Source: Stenotrophomonas sp. 169 (lineage in GTDB: Bacteria; Pseudomonadota; Gammaproteobacteria; Xanthomonadales; Xanthomonadaceae). Taken from it: DNA of 64,000 nt. Below, in pieces: positions 51,644 through 61,133 of the stretch (its first letter is position 1; the number at the start of each line of letters is the position of its first letter). Both the position numbers and the translations under genes were made by a program. The stretch covers positions 2,376,501 to 2,440,500 of the forward strand of contig NZ_CP061204.1 of the NCBI RefSeq assembly GCF_014621775.1, read 5' to 3'. The notes under the pieces were generated by a model. That model saw only the letters and a program-made list of their open reading frames with translations. It did not search any database and was not told where the DNA came from.

Positions 51644-53236
51644 TCAGGGCGTGGCGGTGGCCAGACTGTAACGGGTGTTCGCCGTGAACACCGATCCATC
51701 CGGCTGGGTCGCACGCACATCGACTTTGTGCTCGCCGACCGCCAGATCGGTGGGCAGTGCGCCGCGCCACAGATGCGGCGACGCCGTGGCTTCAGGGGAC
51801 CGGTCGTAACCGCGCAACGTCGTCGCCAGGTCATCGGCCACGTTCTCCTGCTGCAGCCGCGGATCGCCTTGCCGCACCTGCTTCATCGGCTGCCATGCAC
51901 CACCGTCGACGCGGAACTCCACCCGGGTGGCATCCTCGCCCATGTACACATTGGCGAACACGCCCCACGCCGGATACGCACCCTGGCGCAGTACCTTCGG
52001 TGCATGCAGGCCGATCTGGTCGGTGTCGGCTGCACCCGCCACACGGTACTGCAGGCGATAGCTGCCGTTGCCGGCAACATCCAGCAGCGCATAGCCCTTT
52101 GGCGTGCCATCACTCATCGTGCTGTCCGGCACGCCATGACGGTCTTTCACCCCCGACCAGAACGCGCCGCAGTTCGCGCCTACGTTGTACTCGTGCAGCG
52201 GTTTTTCGCCGTGCCAGCCGTCGGCAGCGGCATGATAATAGTGCTGCTGGGTGTGGCTGTGGCCGCTCAGCACCAGCACATTGCTGAAATCCTTCAGCAG
52301 GTCGAACAGGCGCTGGCGGTCAGCGTGACGGAACGTCTCGCGCCCCGGTGCCGCGTCGAACAGCGGGATATGCATGCCCAGCACCAACAGCCGATCGTGG
52401 CGCAGGCCCTTCAGATACTGTGCGATGAAGGCGAACTGGTCTTCGCGCAGCCCTCCGATGTAGGTCGGCTTGGCATTCGGGTCATAGACCACGTCGTCGA
52501 GGAACAGGAAGCTGGCACCGCCCTCCTCCACCGCATAGGTGTCCGGGCCGTACACGGCGCGCCAGCTGTCCAGCGAATGGGCATCCGTGGCGGCATCGAA
52601 GTCCAGATCATGGTTGCCCGGCACGTGGAACCACGGCACGCCCATCTGTGTGGTGACCTTGTTGATCGCCGGGTACAACGACAGGTCGTCGTTGACGATG
52701 TCACCCAGCGTCGTGCCCAGGCGTGCCTTGGTCCGGCCCGCGAGCGGCTTGACGATCGACTGCTCGTAGTACCCGATGTCGCGCAACGTGGCGGTCTGCG
52801 GGTCGGTGAACACCAGCATCTGGAAGCCGCGCCGAACGTCATGCTTGTCCGGTGTCAGCGCGAAATCGTAGGCATTGACCGGTGTGACCGTCGGCGCGAT
52901 ACCGTTGTACTTCAGCGCAGGCGAACCCTGTGGCGCGTAGTGCCGCCAGAACGCCGGCAGGCCATCGGGGCCGACCGCCATCCGGTAGCCATCGGGCTTG
53001 ATGATGAAGACCGTGTCACCCGCTTCGACCGGCAGGCGATAGCTGCCGTCGGCGCTGGTACGCACGATGCTGCGGCCATTGGAGACCTGCACACCGCCCA
53101 TGCCCGGGTCGGTGGCACCGCGCCCCGGCTTGCCGTCGCGGTCCTGGTATACCCGTCCACTGACGGTGATCGCATCTGCGAATGCGGGCGCGCTGGTGAG
53201 CAGCAGGCAGCACAGCCAGGCGGCAGAGAGTTTCAT
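51644..53236 (-). CDS. Calcineurin-like metallophosphoesterase, exported
   Basis: A 530-residue secreted or periplasmic phosphoesterase. I start at MKLSAAWLCCLLLTSAPAFA (53236), a clear signal peptide; the frame stays open upstream through low-complexity repeat DNA, which I do not count. Domains: N-terminal Cna-B-like beta domain (VSGRVYQDRDGKPG), metallophosphoesterase core from about residue 140 (MLVFTDPQ, TTLGDIVNDD, VPGNHDLDF, LVLGMHIPLFD, VLSGHSHTQQHYY, covering the metal-binding motifs) and a C-terminal beta domain (FRVDGGAWQPM). The first motif reads FTDPQ where most have D-x-H, usual for this subgroup. Its position before GH92 suggests it clears phosphate from mannosides. Confidence 0.88.
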   Translation of the reverse strand: MKLSAAWLCCLLLTSAPAFADAITVSGRVYQDRDGKPGRGATDPGMGGVQVSNGRSIVRTSADGSYRLPVEAGDTVFIIKPDGYRMAVGPDGLPAFWRHYAPQGSPALKYNGIAPTVTPVNAYDFALTPDKHDVRRGFQMLVFTDPQTATLRDIGYYEQSIVKPLAGRTKARLGTTLGDIVNDDLSLYPAINKVTTQMGVPWFHVPGNHDLDFDAATDAHSLDSWRAVYGPDTYAVEEGGASFLFLDDVVYDPNAKPTYIGGLREDQFAFIAQYLKGLRHDRLLVLGMHIPLFDAAPGRETFRHADRQRLFDLLKDFSNVLVLSGHSHTQQHYYHAAADGWHGEKPLHEYNVGANCGAFWSGVKDRHGVPDSTMSDGTPKGYALLDVAGNGSYRLQYRVAGAADTDQIGLHAPKVLRQGAYPAWGVFANVYMGEDATRVEFRVDGGAWQPMKQVRQGDPRLQQENVADDLATTLRGYDRSPEATASPHLWRGALPTDLAVGEHKVDVRATQPDGSVFTANTRYSLATATP

Positions 53237-53320
53237 GGTTGGACAGGTCCAGATCAAAGTCGGGGGCATTGTAAAGCCCATGCCCCGTACAAGCGTGTTA
53301 CGCGCGCCGATGTCGGCCGC

Positions 53321-53385
53321 CTCTGCGGCCTCTGCCTCCGCGTCGGCCTCTGCGGCTGCGCCCGCGGCTGCGGCTGCGGCTGCGG
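53321..53385. repeat. Imperfect CTGCGG hexamer repeat
   Basis: A run of CTGCGG/CTCTGC units upstream of the phosphoesterase gene, with three clean GGCTGC copies at its 3' end just before a GTAG element. Such a microsatellite can vary in length between strains. The 288-bp gap between phosphoesterase and hisIE holds nothing else that I recognise apart from the REP pair. Confidence 0.6.
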
Positions 53386-53440
53386 TAGAGCCGACTTCAG
53401 TCGGCTGCTTGTATCCGCAGGCGACTGAAGTCGGCTCTAC
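53385..53440. repeat. Dimeric GTAG-type REP, 19-bp perfect arms
   Basis: 53385-53403 begins GTAGAGCCGACTTCAGTCG and is perfectly mirrored at 53422-53440, which ends CTAC. Each arm is itself a palindrome, so the unit can fold as two hairpins or one long one. It lies at the 3' side of the his operon. Confidence 0.8.
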
Positions 53441-53524
53441 CAGATCCACACCACGTCCGAGAAGGGTCCGTTCGTGATCATCCGCACGCCGGTGGGAGGC
53501 GAACAACCCACCAGCCCAAACAAC

Positions 53525-54160
53525 TCAGCGGTGCCGTGCCTGCAGCAGATCGCGCACATCCTGCAGGCCCAGCCCGCGTGCCCGCAGCAGCACCAGCAGA
53601 TGGAACACCAGATCGGCGGCTTCGCCCAGCAGTTCTTCGTCACCCTGCGCAACTGCGGCCAACGCGGCTTCCACTCCCTCCTCACCCACCTTCTGGGCGA
53701 TGCGGCGGATGCCCCCATCGAACAGCGACGTCGTATAGCTGCCCGCCGGGCGCTCCGCTTCGCGTGTACGCACCAGCTGGTCAAGTTCGCCGATGAAGTC
53801 CTTTGCGGCCTGCGGGAAGCAGCTTTCCGCACCGGTGTGGCAGGTCGGTCCTGCCGGCCGCGCCATCACCAGCAACGTATCCGCGTCGCAGTCAACCGCG
53901 ATGGACTGCACCACCAGCACGTTGCCGGACTGCTCGCCCTTGGTCCACAAGCGATCCTTGCTACGGCTGAAGAAGGTCATGTGACCGTGCTGCAGAGTGA
54001 CCTGCAGTGACTCGGCGTTGACGTAACCCAGCATCAGCACCTGCAGGCTGTCGGCATCCTGCACGACGGCAGGCAGCAGCCCATCGCCCTTGCCCCAGTC
54101 CAGGCCCGCCAGCGCCGCACGGTCGGGCAGCACGTTGATGATTGCAACTTCAGTAGACAT
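53525..54160 (-). CDS. hisI: Bifunctional phosphoribosyl-AMP cyclohydrolase / phosphoribosyl-ATP pyrophosphatase
   Basis: A 211-residue fusion (HisIE) carrying out steps 2 and 3 of histidine synthesis. The HisI part (to about residue 120) has [15 protein letters not shown], metal and zinc ligands in [12 protein letters not shown] and CHTGAESCF. The HisE part has [18 protein letters not shown] and [15 protein letters not shown]. It is the last gene of the operon and overlaps hisF by 11 bases. Confidence 0.96.
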   Translation of the reverse strand: MSTEVAIINVLPDRAALAGLDWGKGDGLLPAVVQDADSLQVLMLGYVNAESLQVTLQHGHMTFFSRSKDRLWTKGEQSGNVLVVQSIAVDCDADTLLVMARPAGPTCHTGAESCFPQAAKDFIGELDQLVRTREAERPAGSYTTSLFDGGIRRIAQKVGEEGVEAALAAVAQGDEELLGEAADLVFHLLVLLRARGLGLQDVRDLLQARHR

Positions 54161-54926
54161 CCCGCACCTCGATCTGTTGTTCGCGCAGATAGCGCTTCAA
54201 TTCGGGAATGGCGATGGCGCCGCTGTGGAACACGCTGGCGGCCAAGGCCCCATCCACGTCCGCCTGGTCGAAGACCTGGGCGAAATGTTCCGGCGTACCT
54301 GCCCCACCCGATGCGATCAGCGGCACGTGGCAGGCCGCGCGCGCATGGCGCAGCTGCTCCACGTCATACCCGCGCCGCACCCCATCACTGTCCATGCAGT
54401 TCAGCACGATCTCACCGGCACCGCGCTGCTGCACCTCACGCACCCAGTCCAGCGTACGCAGCGCCACCGCCTGCGTCTTGGACGGGTCGCCGGTGAAGCG
54501 GCGCACCCGCCACTGTCCGTCGGGCTCGCGCACCGAATCGATACCCACCACCACGCATTGCACGCCAAATGCCTCGGCCAGCTCGCTGATCAGCTCAGGC
54601 CGACCCAATGCCGGGGAGTTGATCGAGATCTTGTCCGCACCGGCATGCAGCACGCACCGCGCGGTCTCCACGTCACTGATGCCGCCAGCAACGCAGAACG
54701 GGATGTCGATCAGCCGCGCGATGCGCTCGATCCATGCGACGTCCACGCTGCGCCCGTCCGGGCTGGCACCGATGTCATAGAACACCAGCTCGTCCGCGCC
54801 CTGATCGCGATAGCGAAGCGCCAGTTCGGCGATATCGCCCATGTCCACGTGGTCGCGGAAGCGCACGCCTTTCACCACGCGGCCATCGCGTACGTCCAGG
54901 CACGGAATGATGCGGCGACTCAACAT
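54150..54926 (-). CDS. hisF: Imidazole glycerol phosphate synthase, cyclase subunit
   Basis: A 258-residue TIM-barrel subunit that uses ammonia from HisH to form imidazole glycerol phosphate and AICAR. It begins [20 protein letters not shown] with the catalytic Asp; the second catalytic Asp is in [10 protein letters not shown], and phosphate sites are [12 protein letters not shown] and [14 protein letters not shown]. It overlaps hisA by seven and hisIE by 11 bases. Confidence 0.97.
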   Translation of the reverse strand: MLSRRIIPCLDVRDGRVVKGVRFRDHVDMGDIAELALRYRDQGADELVFYDIGASPDGRSVDVAWIERIARLIDIPFCVAGGISDVETARCVLHAGADKISINSPALGRPELISELAEAFGVQCVVVGIDSVREPDGQWRVRRFTGDPSKTQAVALRTLDWVREVQQRGAGEIVLNCMDSDGVRRGYDVEQLRHARAACHVPLIASGGAGTPEHFAQVFDQADVDGALAASVFHSGAIAIPELKRYLREQQIEVRDVY

Positions 54927-55654
54927 GCCAGTGCCTCGGCCAGGTCCATGCGCTGCTCCAGCAGCGCCTTGCCCAGGATCGCGCCGCTGCAGCCTGCCGC
55001 TCGCGCGGCGACCACATCGGACACGTCGCGGATGCCACCGGAGGCCTGGATCGCGACGCCGGGCAGCAGCGCGGCGAGGTGCCGATAGAGGTCGATGTTG
55101 GGTCCGGCCAGCATGCCGTCACGGGCGATGTCCGTGCACAGCAGGTGGCGCATCCCGGCGGCAGCGTAACGCTGCGCCAGCGCATCCAGGGTGACACCGG
55201 CATTCTCGGTCCAGCCATGGATCGGCAGCTGCCAGGTGCCCGCCTCATCCTGGCGGGCGTCCAGCGCGATCGTGATGCGTTCGGCGCCGAACTCCGCCAG
55301 CCAGCCGATCACCGCCTCCGGCTCACGCACGGCCAGCGACCCCACCACGACGCGGCTCGCGCCTGCGTCAAGGATACGTACCACGTCATCGCGGCCGCGC
55401 ACGCCGCCGCCGGTCTGCACGTCCAACCCAGCCTCGGCACGGATCTGCCTCAGCAGCGGTGCCAGCGTGTAGCCACCGGCGCGTGCAGCGTCCAGATCCA
55501 CCAGATGCATCCAGCCCGCGCCCTGTGCGGCGAAGGCCTGCGCACGCGGAAGCGGATCATCGCCGTAACGGGTTTCCTGTGCGTAGTCGCCCTGGCGCAG
55601 GCGCACCACGCGGCCTTCGCGGATATCAAGGGCGGGATAGACAATGAAGCTCAT
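54920..55654 (-). CDS. hisA: Phosphoribosyl-formimino-AICAR-phosphate isomerase
   Basis: A 244-residue TIM barrel paralogous to HisF, performing the Amadori isomerisation (ProFAR to PRFAR). It begins [21 protein letters not shown] with the catalytic Asp. The second Asp is in [16 protein letters not shown], and the phosphate-binding glycines are in [12 protein letters not shown] and [11 protein letters not shown]. It overlaps hisH by ATGA and hisF by seven bases. Confidence 0.97.
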   Translation of the reverse strand: MSFIVYPALDIREGRVVRLRQGDYAQETRYGDDPLPRAQAFAAQGAGWMHLVDLDAARAGGYTLAPLLRQIRAEAGLDVQTGGGVRGRDDVVRILDAGASRVVVGSLAVREPEAVIGWLAEFGAERITIALDARQDEAGTWQLPIHGWTENAGVTLDALAQRYAAAGMRHLLCTDIARDGMLAGPNIDLYRHLAALLPGVAIQASGGIRDVSDVVAARAAGCSGAILGKALLEQRMDLAEALAC

Positions 55655-56253
55655 GCGGCGGTGTCCTGCAGGAAGTTTTGCAACAGCAATGCGCCGGTAT
55701 CACCGGAACGCTCGGGGTGATACTGCGCACCGAAATAGCGACCATGCTCGACCACCGCGCTGAACAGCCCGCCATGGTCACAGGCGGCGACCGTGTGGGC
55801 ATTCAAGGGCGCCGCGTAGCTGTGCACGAAGTAGGCACTGGCGCGCTCCGGGATACCGCGCAGCAACGGCGACTCACGCAGCGGCAACAGGCGGTTCCAG
55901 CCCATGTGCGGCACGCGTATGCCGGTGGCGGGCACCAGCTTGCGCACCGTGCCGGGGATCAGTCCCAGCGTCTCGACGCCGCCCTCTTCCGATCGCTCGA
56001 ACAGCAACTGCATGCCCAGACAAATGCCCAACAACGGAACCTGCAACTGACGCAGTGGCTCGAACAGGCCTTGCCCATGCAGCCGCTGCATTGCCGGCAC
56101 CGCGGCGCCCACGCCAGGCAGGATCACCCGTGTTGCGCCGCGCAGTTCGTCGGCGTTGCGCACCAGGCGCACCTCTGCACCCAGACGTTCCAGCGCGTAG
56201 CGGACCGAGCCGAGGTTGGCCCCGCCCGCATCGATCAGCGCAACGGCACTCAC
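55651..56253 (-). CDS. hisH: Imidazole glycerol phosphate synthase, glutaminase subunit
   Basis: A 200-residue class I amidotransferase supplying ammonia to HisF. The nucleophile Cys is in [19 protein letters not shown], and the His/Glu pair in [13 protein letters not shown]. The start codon is GTG, overlapping the hisB stop as GTGA; the other starts in this operon are ATG. The stop overlaps hisA by ATGA. Confidence 0.97.
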   Translation of the reverse strand: MSAVALIDAGGANLGSVRYALERLGAEVRLVRNADELRGATRVILPGVGAAVPAMQRLHGQGLFEPLRQLQVPLLGICLGMQLLFERSEEGGVETLGLIPGTVRKLVPATGIRVPHMGWNRLLPLRESPLLRGIPERASAYFVHSYAAPLNAHTVAACDHGGLFSAVVEHGRYFGAQYHPERSGDTGALLLQNFLQDTAA

Positions 56254-57323
56254 AGCGCCCCCTTGGTGCTGGGCAGGTCGGTGCCCTGGCGGGCCACGGC
56301 CGTGCGCAGTGCACGGGCGAGTGCCTTGAAACAGGCTTCGACCTTATGGTGATCGTTGTCGCCGCGCACCTGCAGGTTGAGGTTCAACCCGGCCGCGTCG
56401 CACAGAGAACGGAAGAAGTGCGGCACCAGTTCGGTTGGCAGGTCACCCACCCGCTCGCGCTTGAACTCGCCGTCGAAGACGAAATACGGACGGCCGCTGA
56501 AATCCAGCGCCGCACTGGCCAGGGTTTCGTCCATCGGCAGGGTGAAGCCGTAGCGGCCGATGCCCCGCTTGTCGCCCAGCGCCTCGCGCAGCGCCTGGCC
56601 CAGCGCAAGCCCCGTATCTTCGATGGTGTGGTGCTCGTCGATATGCAGGTCACCTTCGGTCTGGATCCGCACCGAGATGCCGCCGTGCTTGCCGATCTGT
56701 TCCAGCATGTGGTCGAAGAACGGCAGGCCCGTGTGTATCTGCGGCTCCGCTGCTTTGTCCAGATCCAGCTCCACGCGGATGCGCGTTTCCTTGGTGTTGC
56801 GCTGGAGGACAGCCGTGCGCGGTGCATCGGCAAGCGCGTGTGCGATACCGGGCCAGTCCCACTCGCCACCGAACTCTTCGGTACGTAACTGGAAGCCGCG
56901 GATGTTGAGGTTGTCGGCGAACTCGATATCGGTGGGGCGGTCGCCCACCATCGCCGAGCGTGTCCAGTCGATGCTCCGGTCCTGCAGATACCGCGTCATC
57001 AGGCCGATGCCGGGCTTGCGCGTGGGCAGGTTCTCATGCGGCCACGAACTGTCGATCAGTACGTCACGGAACCGGACGCCTTGGCTTTCGAAGACGTGCA
57101 TCATCAGCGCGTGCGGTGGATCGAAAACAGCGCGTGGATAGCTGTCGCTGCCGAGCCCATCCTGGTTGCTGACGATCACGAACTGCCAGCCCGCATCGCG
57201 CAGCCGGATCAGGGCAGGAATCACGTCCGGCACGAAGCGCAGCTTCTCGTAAGCGTCGATCTGGTGGTCGGCCGGTTCCTCGATCAGGGTGCCGTCGCGG
57301 TCGATGAACAGAATGGGGGTCAT
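56250..57323 (-). CDS. hisB: Bifunctional histidinol-phosphatase / imidazoleglycerol-phosphate dehydratase
   Basis: A 357-residue fusion. The N-terminal HAD phosphatase (to about 165) has [27 protein letters not shown] and [14 protein letters not shown]. The C-terminal dehydratase has [34 protein letters not shown] and a His-rich [12 protein letters not shown] manganese site. The fused form is typical of gammaproteobacteria. Four-base overlaps at both ends. Confidence 0.97.
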   Translation of the reverse strand: MTPILFIDRDGTLIEEPADHQIDAYEKLRFVPDVIPALIRLRDAGWQFVIVSNQDGLGSDSYPRAVFDPPHALMMHVFESQGVRFRDVLIDSSWPHENLPTRKPGIGLMTRYLQDRSIDWTRSAMVGDRPTDIEFADNLNIRGFQLRTEEFGGEWDWPGIAHALADAPRTAVLQRNTKETRIRVELDLDKAAEPQIHTGLPFFDHMLEQIGKHGGISVRIQTEGDLHIDEHHTIEDTGLALGQALREALGDKRGIGRYGFTLPMDETLASAALDFSGRPYFVFDGEFKRERVGDLPTELVPHFFRSLCDAAGLNLNLQVRGDNDHHKVEACFKALARALRTAVARQGTDLPSTKGAL

Positions 57324-58414
57324 GCGGCAGCCCTCCGGGCCGAGAGCGCGGCAAGCACGCGTTGGTTTTCTTCAGGACTGCCGATGCTGATCCGCAGCGC
57401 GTCGCCCAGCTGCGGCGCTGCGCGCTGGTCGCGCACGACGATGTCGGCCGCCAACAGGGCATCGAACGCGGCCTGCGCATCATCAAAACGCACCAGCAGG
57501 TAGTTGCCGGCAGACCGGTAGACGCGGCGCACGCCGGGGGCTGCCTGCAAGGCATGGAACAGGCGCTCGCGCTCGGACACGACGCCGGCGATCCGGTCAC
57601 TGGTCTTCGCCAGTACCGCAGGCTGCAGCGCAGCCACCGCCAGTTCCGCACACGGCTGGGGCACGGGATACGGCGCTTGGCAGCGGCGCAGCACGGCAAT
57701 GAGCTCGGGCGCTGCAATCAGCGTACCGATGCGCGCCGCGGCCAACGCGTGCGCCTTGGACAGCGTGCGCAGCACGGCGATGTTGGGGTGCGCTGCCAGC
57801 AACGCAGTGGCCGAGGCCTGGCTGCTGTACTCGATGTAGGCCTCGTCCACCACCACTATGGCCTGGCCCTGCAATGCCTGTGCAGTACGCACGACATCCG
57901 CGGTGGCGATTTCGCTGCCGGCCGGATTCGAAGGGGAGCACAGGAACACCAGACGCGCACGATGTTCGCGTGCCAGGTCGATCACTGCGTCGATATCCAC
58001 CTGCAGCCCCGCAGGCGCATCCAGCAGCGGAATCTCCAGCAGCGGCGCACCCTGCAGGCGTGCGCACACGGCATACATGCCGAACACGGGCGGTGTCACC
58101 AGCACGGAATCGATGCCGGGACGGCAGAATGCACGCACCAGCAGGTCGATGGCCTCATCGCTGCCGCGGCCGACCAGCAACTGCGCGGGCTGCACGCCGT
58201 ACACATCGGCAAGTGCCCGCAGCAGTGCCGGCGGCTGCGGATCGGGATAGCGTCGGCTGCTGCCCTTCGCATCGGCCGGGTTCGGCCACGCCGATTCGTT
58301 GGCGTTCAACCAGACCGAGCCCTGCACGGCGCTGCTGCGCGCCGAACTGTAGCCGGCGAAGGACTGCAGGTCCGGGCGCAGCAGGTCCAGCACCGCCTGT
58401 ATGCCCTCGCTCAT
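57320..58414 (-). CDS. hisC: Histidinol-phosphate aminotransferase
   Basis: A 364-residue class II PLP aminotransferase. [11 protein letters not shown] near the start is the HisC N-terminal motif. PLP-binding features are [22 protein letters not shown] and the Schiff-base Lys in [16 protein letters not shown]. It makes histidinol phosphate from imidazole acetol phosphate. Overlaps of four bases with hisD and hisB. Confidence 0.96.
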   Translation of the reverse strand: MSEGIQAVLDLLRPDLQSFAGYSSARSSAVQGSVWLNANESAWPNPADAKGSSRRYPDPQPPALLRALADVYGVQPAQLLVGRGSDEAIDLLVRAFCRPGIDSVLVTPPVFGMYAVCARLQGAPLLEIPLLDAPAGLQVDIDAVIDLAREHRARLVFLCSPSNPAGSEIATADVVRTAQALQGQAIVVVDEAYIEYSSQASATALLAAHPNIAVLRTLSKAHALAAARIGTLIAAPELIAVLRRCQAPYPVPQPCAELAVAALQPAVLAKTSDRIAGVVSERERLFHALQAAPGVRRVYRSAGNYLLVRFDDAQAAFDALLAADIVVRDQRAAPQLGDALRISIGSPEENQRVLAALSARRAAA

Positions 58415-59706
58415 GCCAGGGCCTCCATGCGCAGTGCCACGGCACGCTCATGCGCGTCCAGGCCCTCCGCACTGGCAAGAATGCGCGCGCAACCGCCGAT
58501 CGCCGTGATGCCTTCAGCGCTGGCGCTCTGCACACTGATGGTGTTCTGGAAACTGGCCACGCTGACCCCGCTCCAGGCGCGTGCCGCACCGGCCGTTGGC
58601 AGCACATGGTTGGTGCCACTGCAGTAGTCACCCAGTGCTTCGGGGGTGTAGTCACCCAGGAACACCGAACCGGCGGCCTGCACCTGGCCCAGCCACGCAC
58701 GCGGTTCGCGCAGCGCCAGGATCAAGTGCTCCGGCGCATAGCGGTTGCTGATATCGAAGGCATCCTGCAGGCGATCCACCTGGATCAACCGCGATGCCGA
58801 CAAGGCCTGGCGGGCAATGGTTTCGCGCGGCAGCAGCGCGACCTGGCGCTCCACCTCCGCTTCCACCGCCTGCAGCAGCGCCTCGTCATCGGTGAGCAGC
58901 AGCACCTGGGAATCCGGGCCGTGCTCGGCCTGCGACAGCAGGTCTGCGGCGACGAAGGCCGCGTTGGCGCCGGCATCGGCGATCACCAGCACTTCGGACG
59001 GGCCGGCCGGCATATCGATCGCCACCCTGCCGTCCTGCGCGACCTGCTGCTTGGCCTCGGTGACGAAGCTGTTGCCGGGGCCGAACAGTTTGTCGCACGC
59101 AGGCACGCTGGCCGTTCCGTACGCCATCGCAGCGATCGCCTGCGCGCCGCCCAGCTTGAACACGCGTTGCACACCGGTCAGACGCGCCGCGACCAGCACC
59201 GCCGGGTCAGCACTGCCATCAGCACGCGGCGGCGTGCACAGCACGACCTGCGGGCAACCGGCCAGCGCTGCCGGCACGCCGAGCATCAGCGCGGTGGATG
59301 GCAACGGGGCACTGCCCGCAGGCACGTACAGACCCACCCGGCCGATCGGCCGGATCATCCGCTCACAGTGCACGCCGGGGGCGGTTTCCACCGAATAGCC
59401 CTGGCTCATGCCGGCTTCGTGGAAGCGCGTGATGCGTGCCGCCGCTTCTTCCATCGCCGCACGCAGCGCGGCAGGCACGGCCTGCTCGGCGGCGTCGAAC
59501 TCGGCCACCGATACCTCGATGTCATCGAGCTGCACCCGGTCGAAACGCGCGGTGATCGCGCGCAGCGCGTCATCGCCGTCTGCACGCACCTGCGCGATCA
59601 ATGCCGCCACGGCCTCGCGCGTCTGCGCGGCAACGGCCTGCACGGGGCGCTGCAGCGCGTCGCTGCGCGACAGTTCATCCAGTTGGGACCACATCAGACG
59701 ATTCAT
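58411..59706 (-). CDS. hisD: Histidinol dehydrogenase
   Basis: A 431-residue zinc enzyme that oxidises histidinol to histidine in two NAD-linked steps. The start [19 protein letters not shown] (59706) overlaps the hisG stop by ATGA, which is better than an upstream ATG lying inside hisG. Conserved are [52 protein letters not shown], the metal and catalytic residues in [13 protein letters not shown] and APEHLIL, and a final SGTNHVLPT. Confidence 0.97.
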   Translation of the reverse strand: MNRLMWSQLDELSRSDALQRPVQAVAAQTREAVAALIAQVRADGDDALRAITARFDRVQLDDIEVSVAEFDAAEQAVPAALRAAMEEAAARITRFHEAGMSQGYSVETAPGVHCERMIRPIGRVGLYVPAGSAPLPSTALMLGVPAALAGCPQVVLCTPPRADGSADPAVLVAARLTGVQRVFKLGGAQAIAAMAYGTASVPACDKLFGPGNSFVTEAKQQVAQDGRVAIDMPAGPSEVLVIADAGANAAFVAADLLSQAEHGPDSQVLLLTDDEALLQAVEAEVERQVALLPRETIARQALSASRLIQVDRLQDAFDISNRYAPEHLILALREPRAWLGQVQAAGSVFLGDYTPEALGDYCSGTNHVLPTAGAARAWSGVSVASFQNTISVQSASAEGITAIGGCARILASAEGLDAHERAVALRMEALA

Positions 59707-60614
59707 GCCAGCGACCGCTCCACGCTCAATACCATCAGGCCCTGCGCGCCTGCGCGCTCCAGTTCTTCCATCCGCTGCCACGACAGCGGCCCCGGGCACA
59801 TGGTCTGCAACCTCAGCGCACCGTCATCGGCGGGCAACCGCACCAGCGGCTCGGCATCGGCCAGCAGTGTTTCCAGTGCCGCGATGCGCGACGGATCGGC
59901 GCGGAACATCAGCAGCTTGCGATCCTGCACCTGCACCACGCCATCCAGCCTGCGCAGCAGCATGGCCAGCAACGCGCCGCGCGCGTCGTCGGGGGCATGC
60001 ACGGCGCCGGCCAGGACGGCTTCGCTCTCCAGCAGGGTCTCCACCGGCTTGAGCTGGTTGGCGCGCAAGGTGCCGCCGCTGGACACCAGGTCGCAGATCA
60101 GTTCGGCAGTTCCCAAGCGCGGTGCGATCTCCACCGAGCCGGACAGTTCGACCACCTGCGCGTCGATTCCGCGCGCAGCAAGCCAGTCTTTCAGGATGGC
60201 CGGATAGCTGGTGGCGATGCGGGTGCCGGCCACCTGCGCCGGACCCTCCCACTCCCATTCTTCGGGGACGGCCAGCATCAACCGGCAGGCACCGAAGCCC
60301 AACCCGCGCAGTGCCTGGAAGGCCGGCTTCAGGCCGCGCTGCACGCGCGCCGCGCCCTGCTCGTCCAGCTCGTTGCGGCCGACGATGCCAAGGTCGCACA
60401 CGCCATCGGCGATCAGCCCGGGGATGTCATCGTCGCGCACCAGCAGCAGATCCACCGGCAGTGATTCGCCATAGCAGAACAGCTTGTCGCGGCTCTCGCG
60501 CCAGCTCAGGCCACACGCGCTGAGCAGGTTGCGCGCGGGTTCGGCCAAGCGCCCGTTCTTCTGGATGGCGATACGCAGCCGGTCTCGTGCCGGGGCTGCC
60601 TGGAGTGCACTCAT
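59703..60614 (-). CDS. hisG: ATP phosphoribosyltransferase, long form
   Basis: A 303-residue first enzyme of histidine synthesis, condensing ATP with PRPP. I start at [19 protein letters not shown] (60614), with AAGAGA upstream. The catalytic part has [13 protein letters not shown] and the PRPP loop [17 protein letters not shown]. The last 80 or so residues form the ACT-like regulatory domain of the long HisG type, so histidine feedback on the enzyme is expected, with no need for HisZ. It is the first enzyme gene of the operon, 40 bp after the TrpR-type regulator. Confidence 0.96.
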   Translation of the reverse strand: MSALQAAPARDRLRIAIQKNGRLAEPARNLLSACGLSWRESRDKLFCYGESLPVDLLLVRDDDIPGLIADGVCDLGIVGRNELDEQGAARVQRGLKPAFQALRGLGFGACRLMLAVPEEWEWEGPAQVAGTRIATSYPAILKDWLAARGIDAQVVELSGSVEIAPRLGTAELICDLVSSGGTLRANQLKPVETLLESEAVLAGAVHAPDDARGALLAMLLRRLDGVVQVQDRKLLMFRADPSRIAALETLLADAEPLVRLPADDGALRLQTMCPGPLSWQRMEELERAGAQGLMVLSVERSLA

Positions 60615-60654
60615 GGGGGAAAGTCTCTTGGAATTCAGGGGTGGAGCATTCGGT

Positions 60655-60963
60655 TCAGCGCGTGGCGAGGCGCGCGATGGCGGCAGCGTAGCCACGGTGG
60701 CCATGCTCCAGTGAACGGGCCACGCGACCGGTAGTGGTCACGCTGACGCCGGTGCGCTCATGGATCTCGCGGTACGGCACGCCCTGCTGCAGCAACGGCA
60801 CCACTTTCCAGCGGTCGGCAATGGCTTCCAGTTCCGCCGGGGTGCACAGGTCACGCAGGAACGCGGCGACCTCCCCGACGTCATCCAGCGCGGCGAATGC
60901 GTCAGCGAGCGATGCAAGGTCGGCCTGGGTGTCTTTCGGGTTCGGGGCAGGACGGGCTTTCAT
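60655..60963 (-). CDS. TrpR/YerC-family regulator of the histidine operon (HisR-type)
   Basis: A 102-residue all-helical protein of the TrpR-related YerC/YecD family. The middle reads [18 protein letters not shown], the standard YerC motif. The DNA-binding helix-turn-helix is [20 protein letters not shown], with SLEHGHRGY after it, as in TrpR relatives. It is the first gene in front of hisG, and a TrpR-like operator and a promoter lie directly upstream of it. A histidine-responsive repressor called HisR has been proposed for this family in xanthomonads from comparative genomics, and the arrangement here fits an autoregulated repressor of the whole run. Confidence 0.88.
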   Translation of the reverse strand: MKARPAPNPKDTQADLASLADAFAALDDVGEVAAFLRDLCTPAELEAIADRWKVVPLLQQGVPYREIHERTGVSVTTTGRVARSLEHGHRGYAAAIARLATR

Positions 60964-60981
60964 GGGATCGCAGCAGGTATC

Positions 60982-61005
60982 AATGTAATAGCGTGCTAGT
61001 ACATT
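60982..61005. promoter_or_regulatory. TrpR-like operator of the histidine operon
   Basis: A 24-bp palindrome: AATGTAATAGCG and its mirror TGCTAGTACATT agree at 10 of 12 positions. The inner 18 bases (60985-61002) match the textbook TrpR operator GTACTAGTTAACTAGTAC at 13 of 18 positions, with both half-sites in register. It covers the -10/start region of the promoter and ends 19 bases before the regulator ATG. Confidence 0.75.
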
Positions 61006-61030
61006 ATCGCAAACCCCGGTGACCGGTCAA
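61003..61030 (-). promoter_or_regulatory. Promoter of the regulator-his operon
   Basis: On the minus strand: -35 TTGACC (61025-61030), 16-base spacer, -10 GATAAT (61003-61008). This is the best sigma-70 promoter I found in the window. The -10 overlaps the palindromic operator, so repressor and RNA polymerase would compete. Confidence 0.7.
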
Positions 61031-61039
61031 ATCCCGTGC

Positions 61040-61065
61040 AAAAAAAACCCACCGGTGAAGGTGGG
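61040..61065 (-). terminator. Rho-independent terminator downstream of hisS
   Basis: On the minus strand: CCCACC, loop TTCACC, GGTGGG, then eight T. It stands between the hisS stop (61134) and the his promoter, insulating the operon from hisS transcription. Confidence 0.8.
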
Positions 61066-61088
61066 GTGGTTCGGCGGCACGTGTCTTG

Positions 61089-61119
61089 GGGATCCCTCTC
61101 ACCGAGCGAAAGGGATCCC
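61089..61119 (-). other. 9-bp hairpin just after hisS
   Basis: GGGATCCCT at 61089-61097 is mirrored by AGGGATCCC at 61111-61119 with 13 bases between. It directly precedes the hisS terminator and may protect the 3' end of the mRNA. Confidence 0.45.
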
Positions 61120-61133
61120 ACCCCGGCCAACCC

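Noticed and set aside
51530..53428. 632-residue plus-strand open frame opposite the phosphoesterase
   Set aside because: Shadow frame; the minus-strand protein has a signal peptide and all metal motifs.
53237..53506. N-terminal extension of the phosphoesterase frame
   Set aside because: It translates CTGCGG repeats and a REP into poly-Ala/Glu and would bury the signal peptide.
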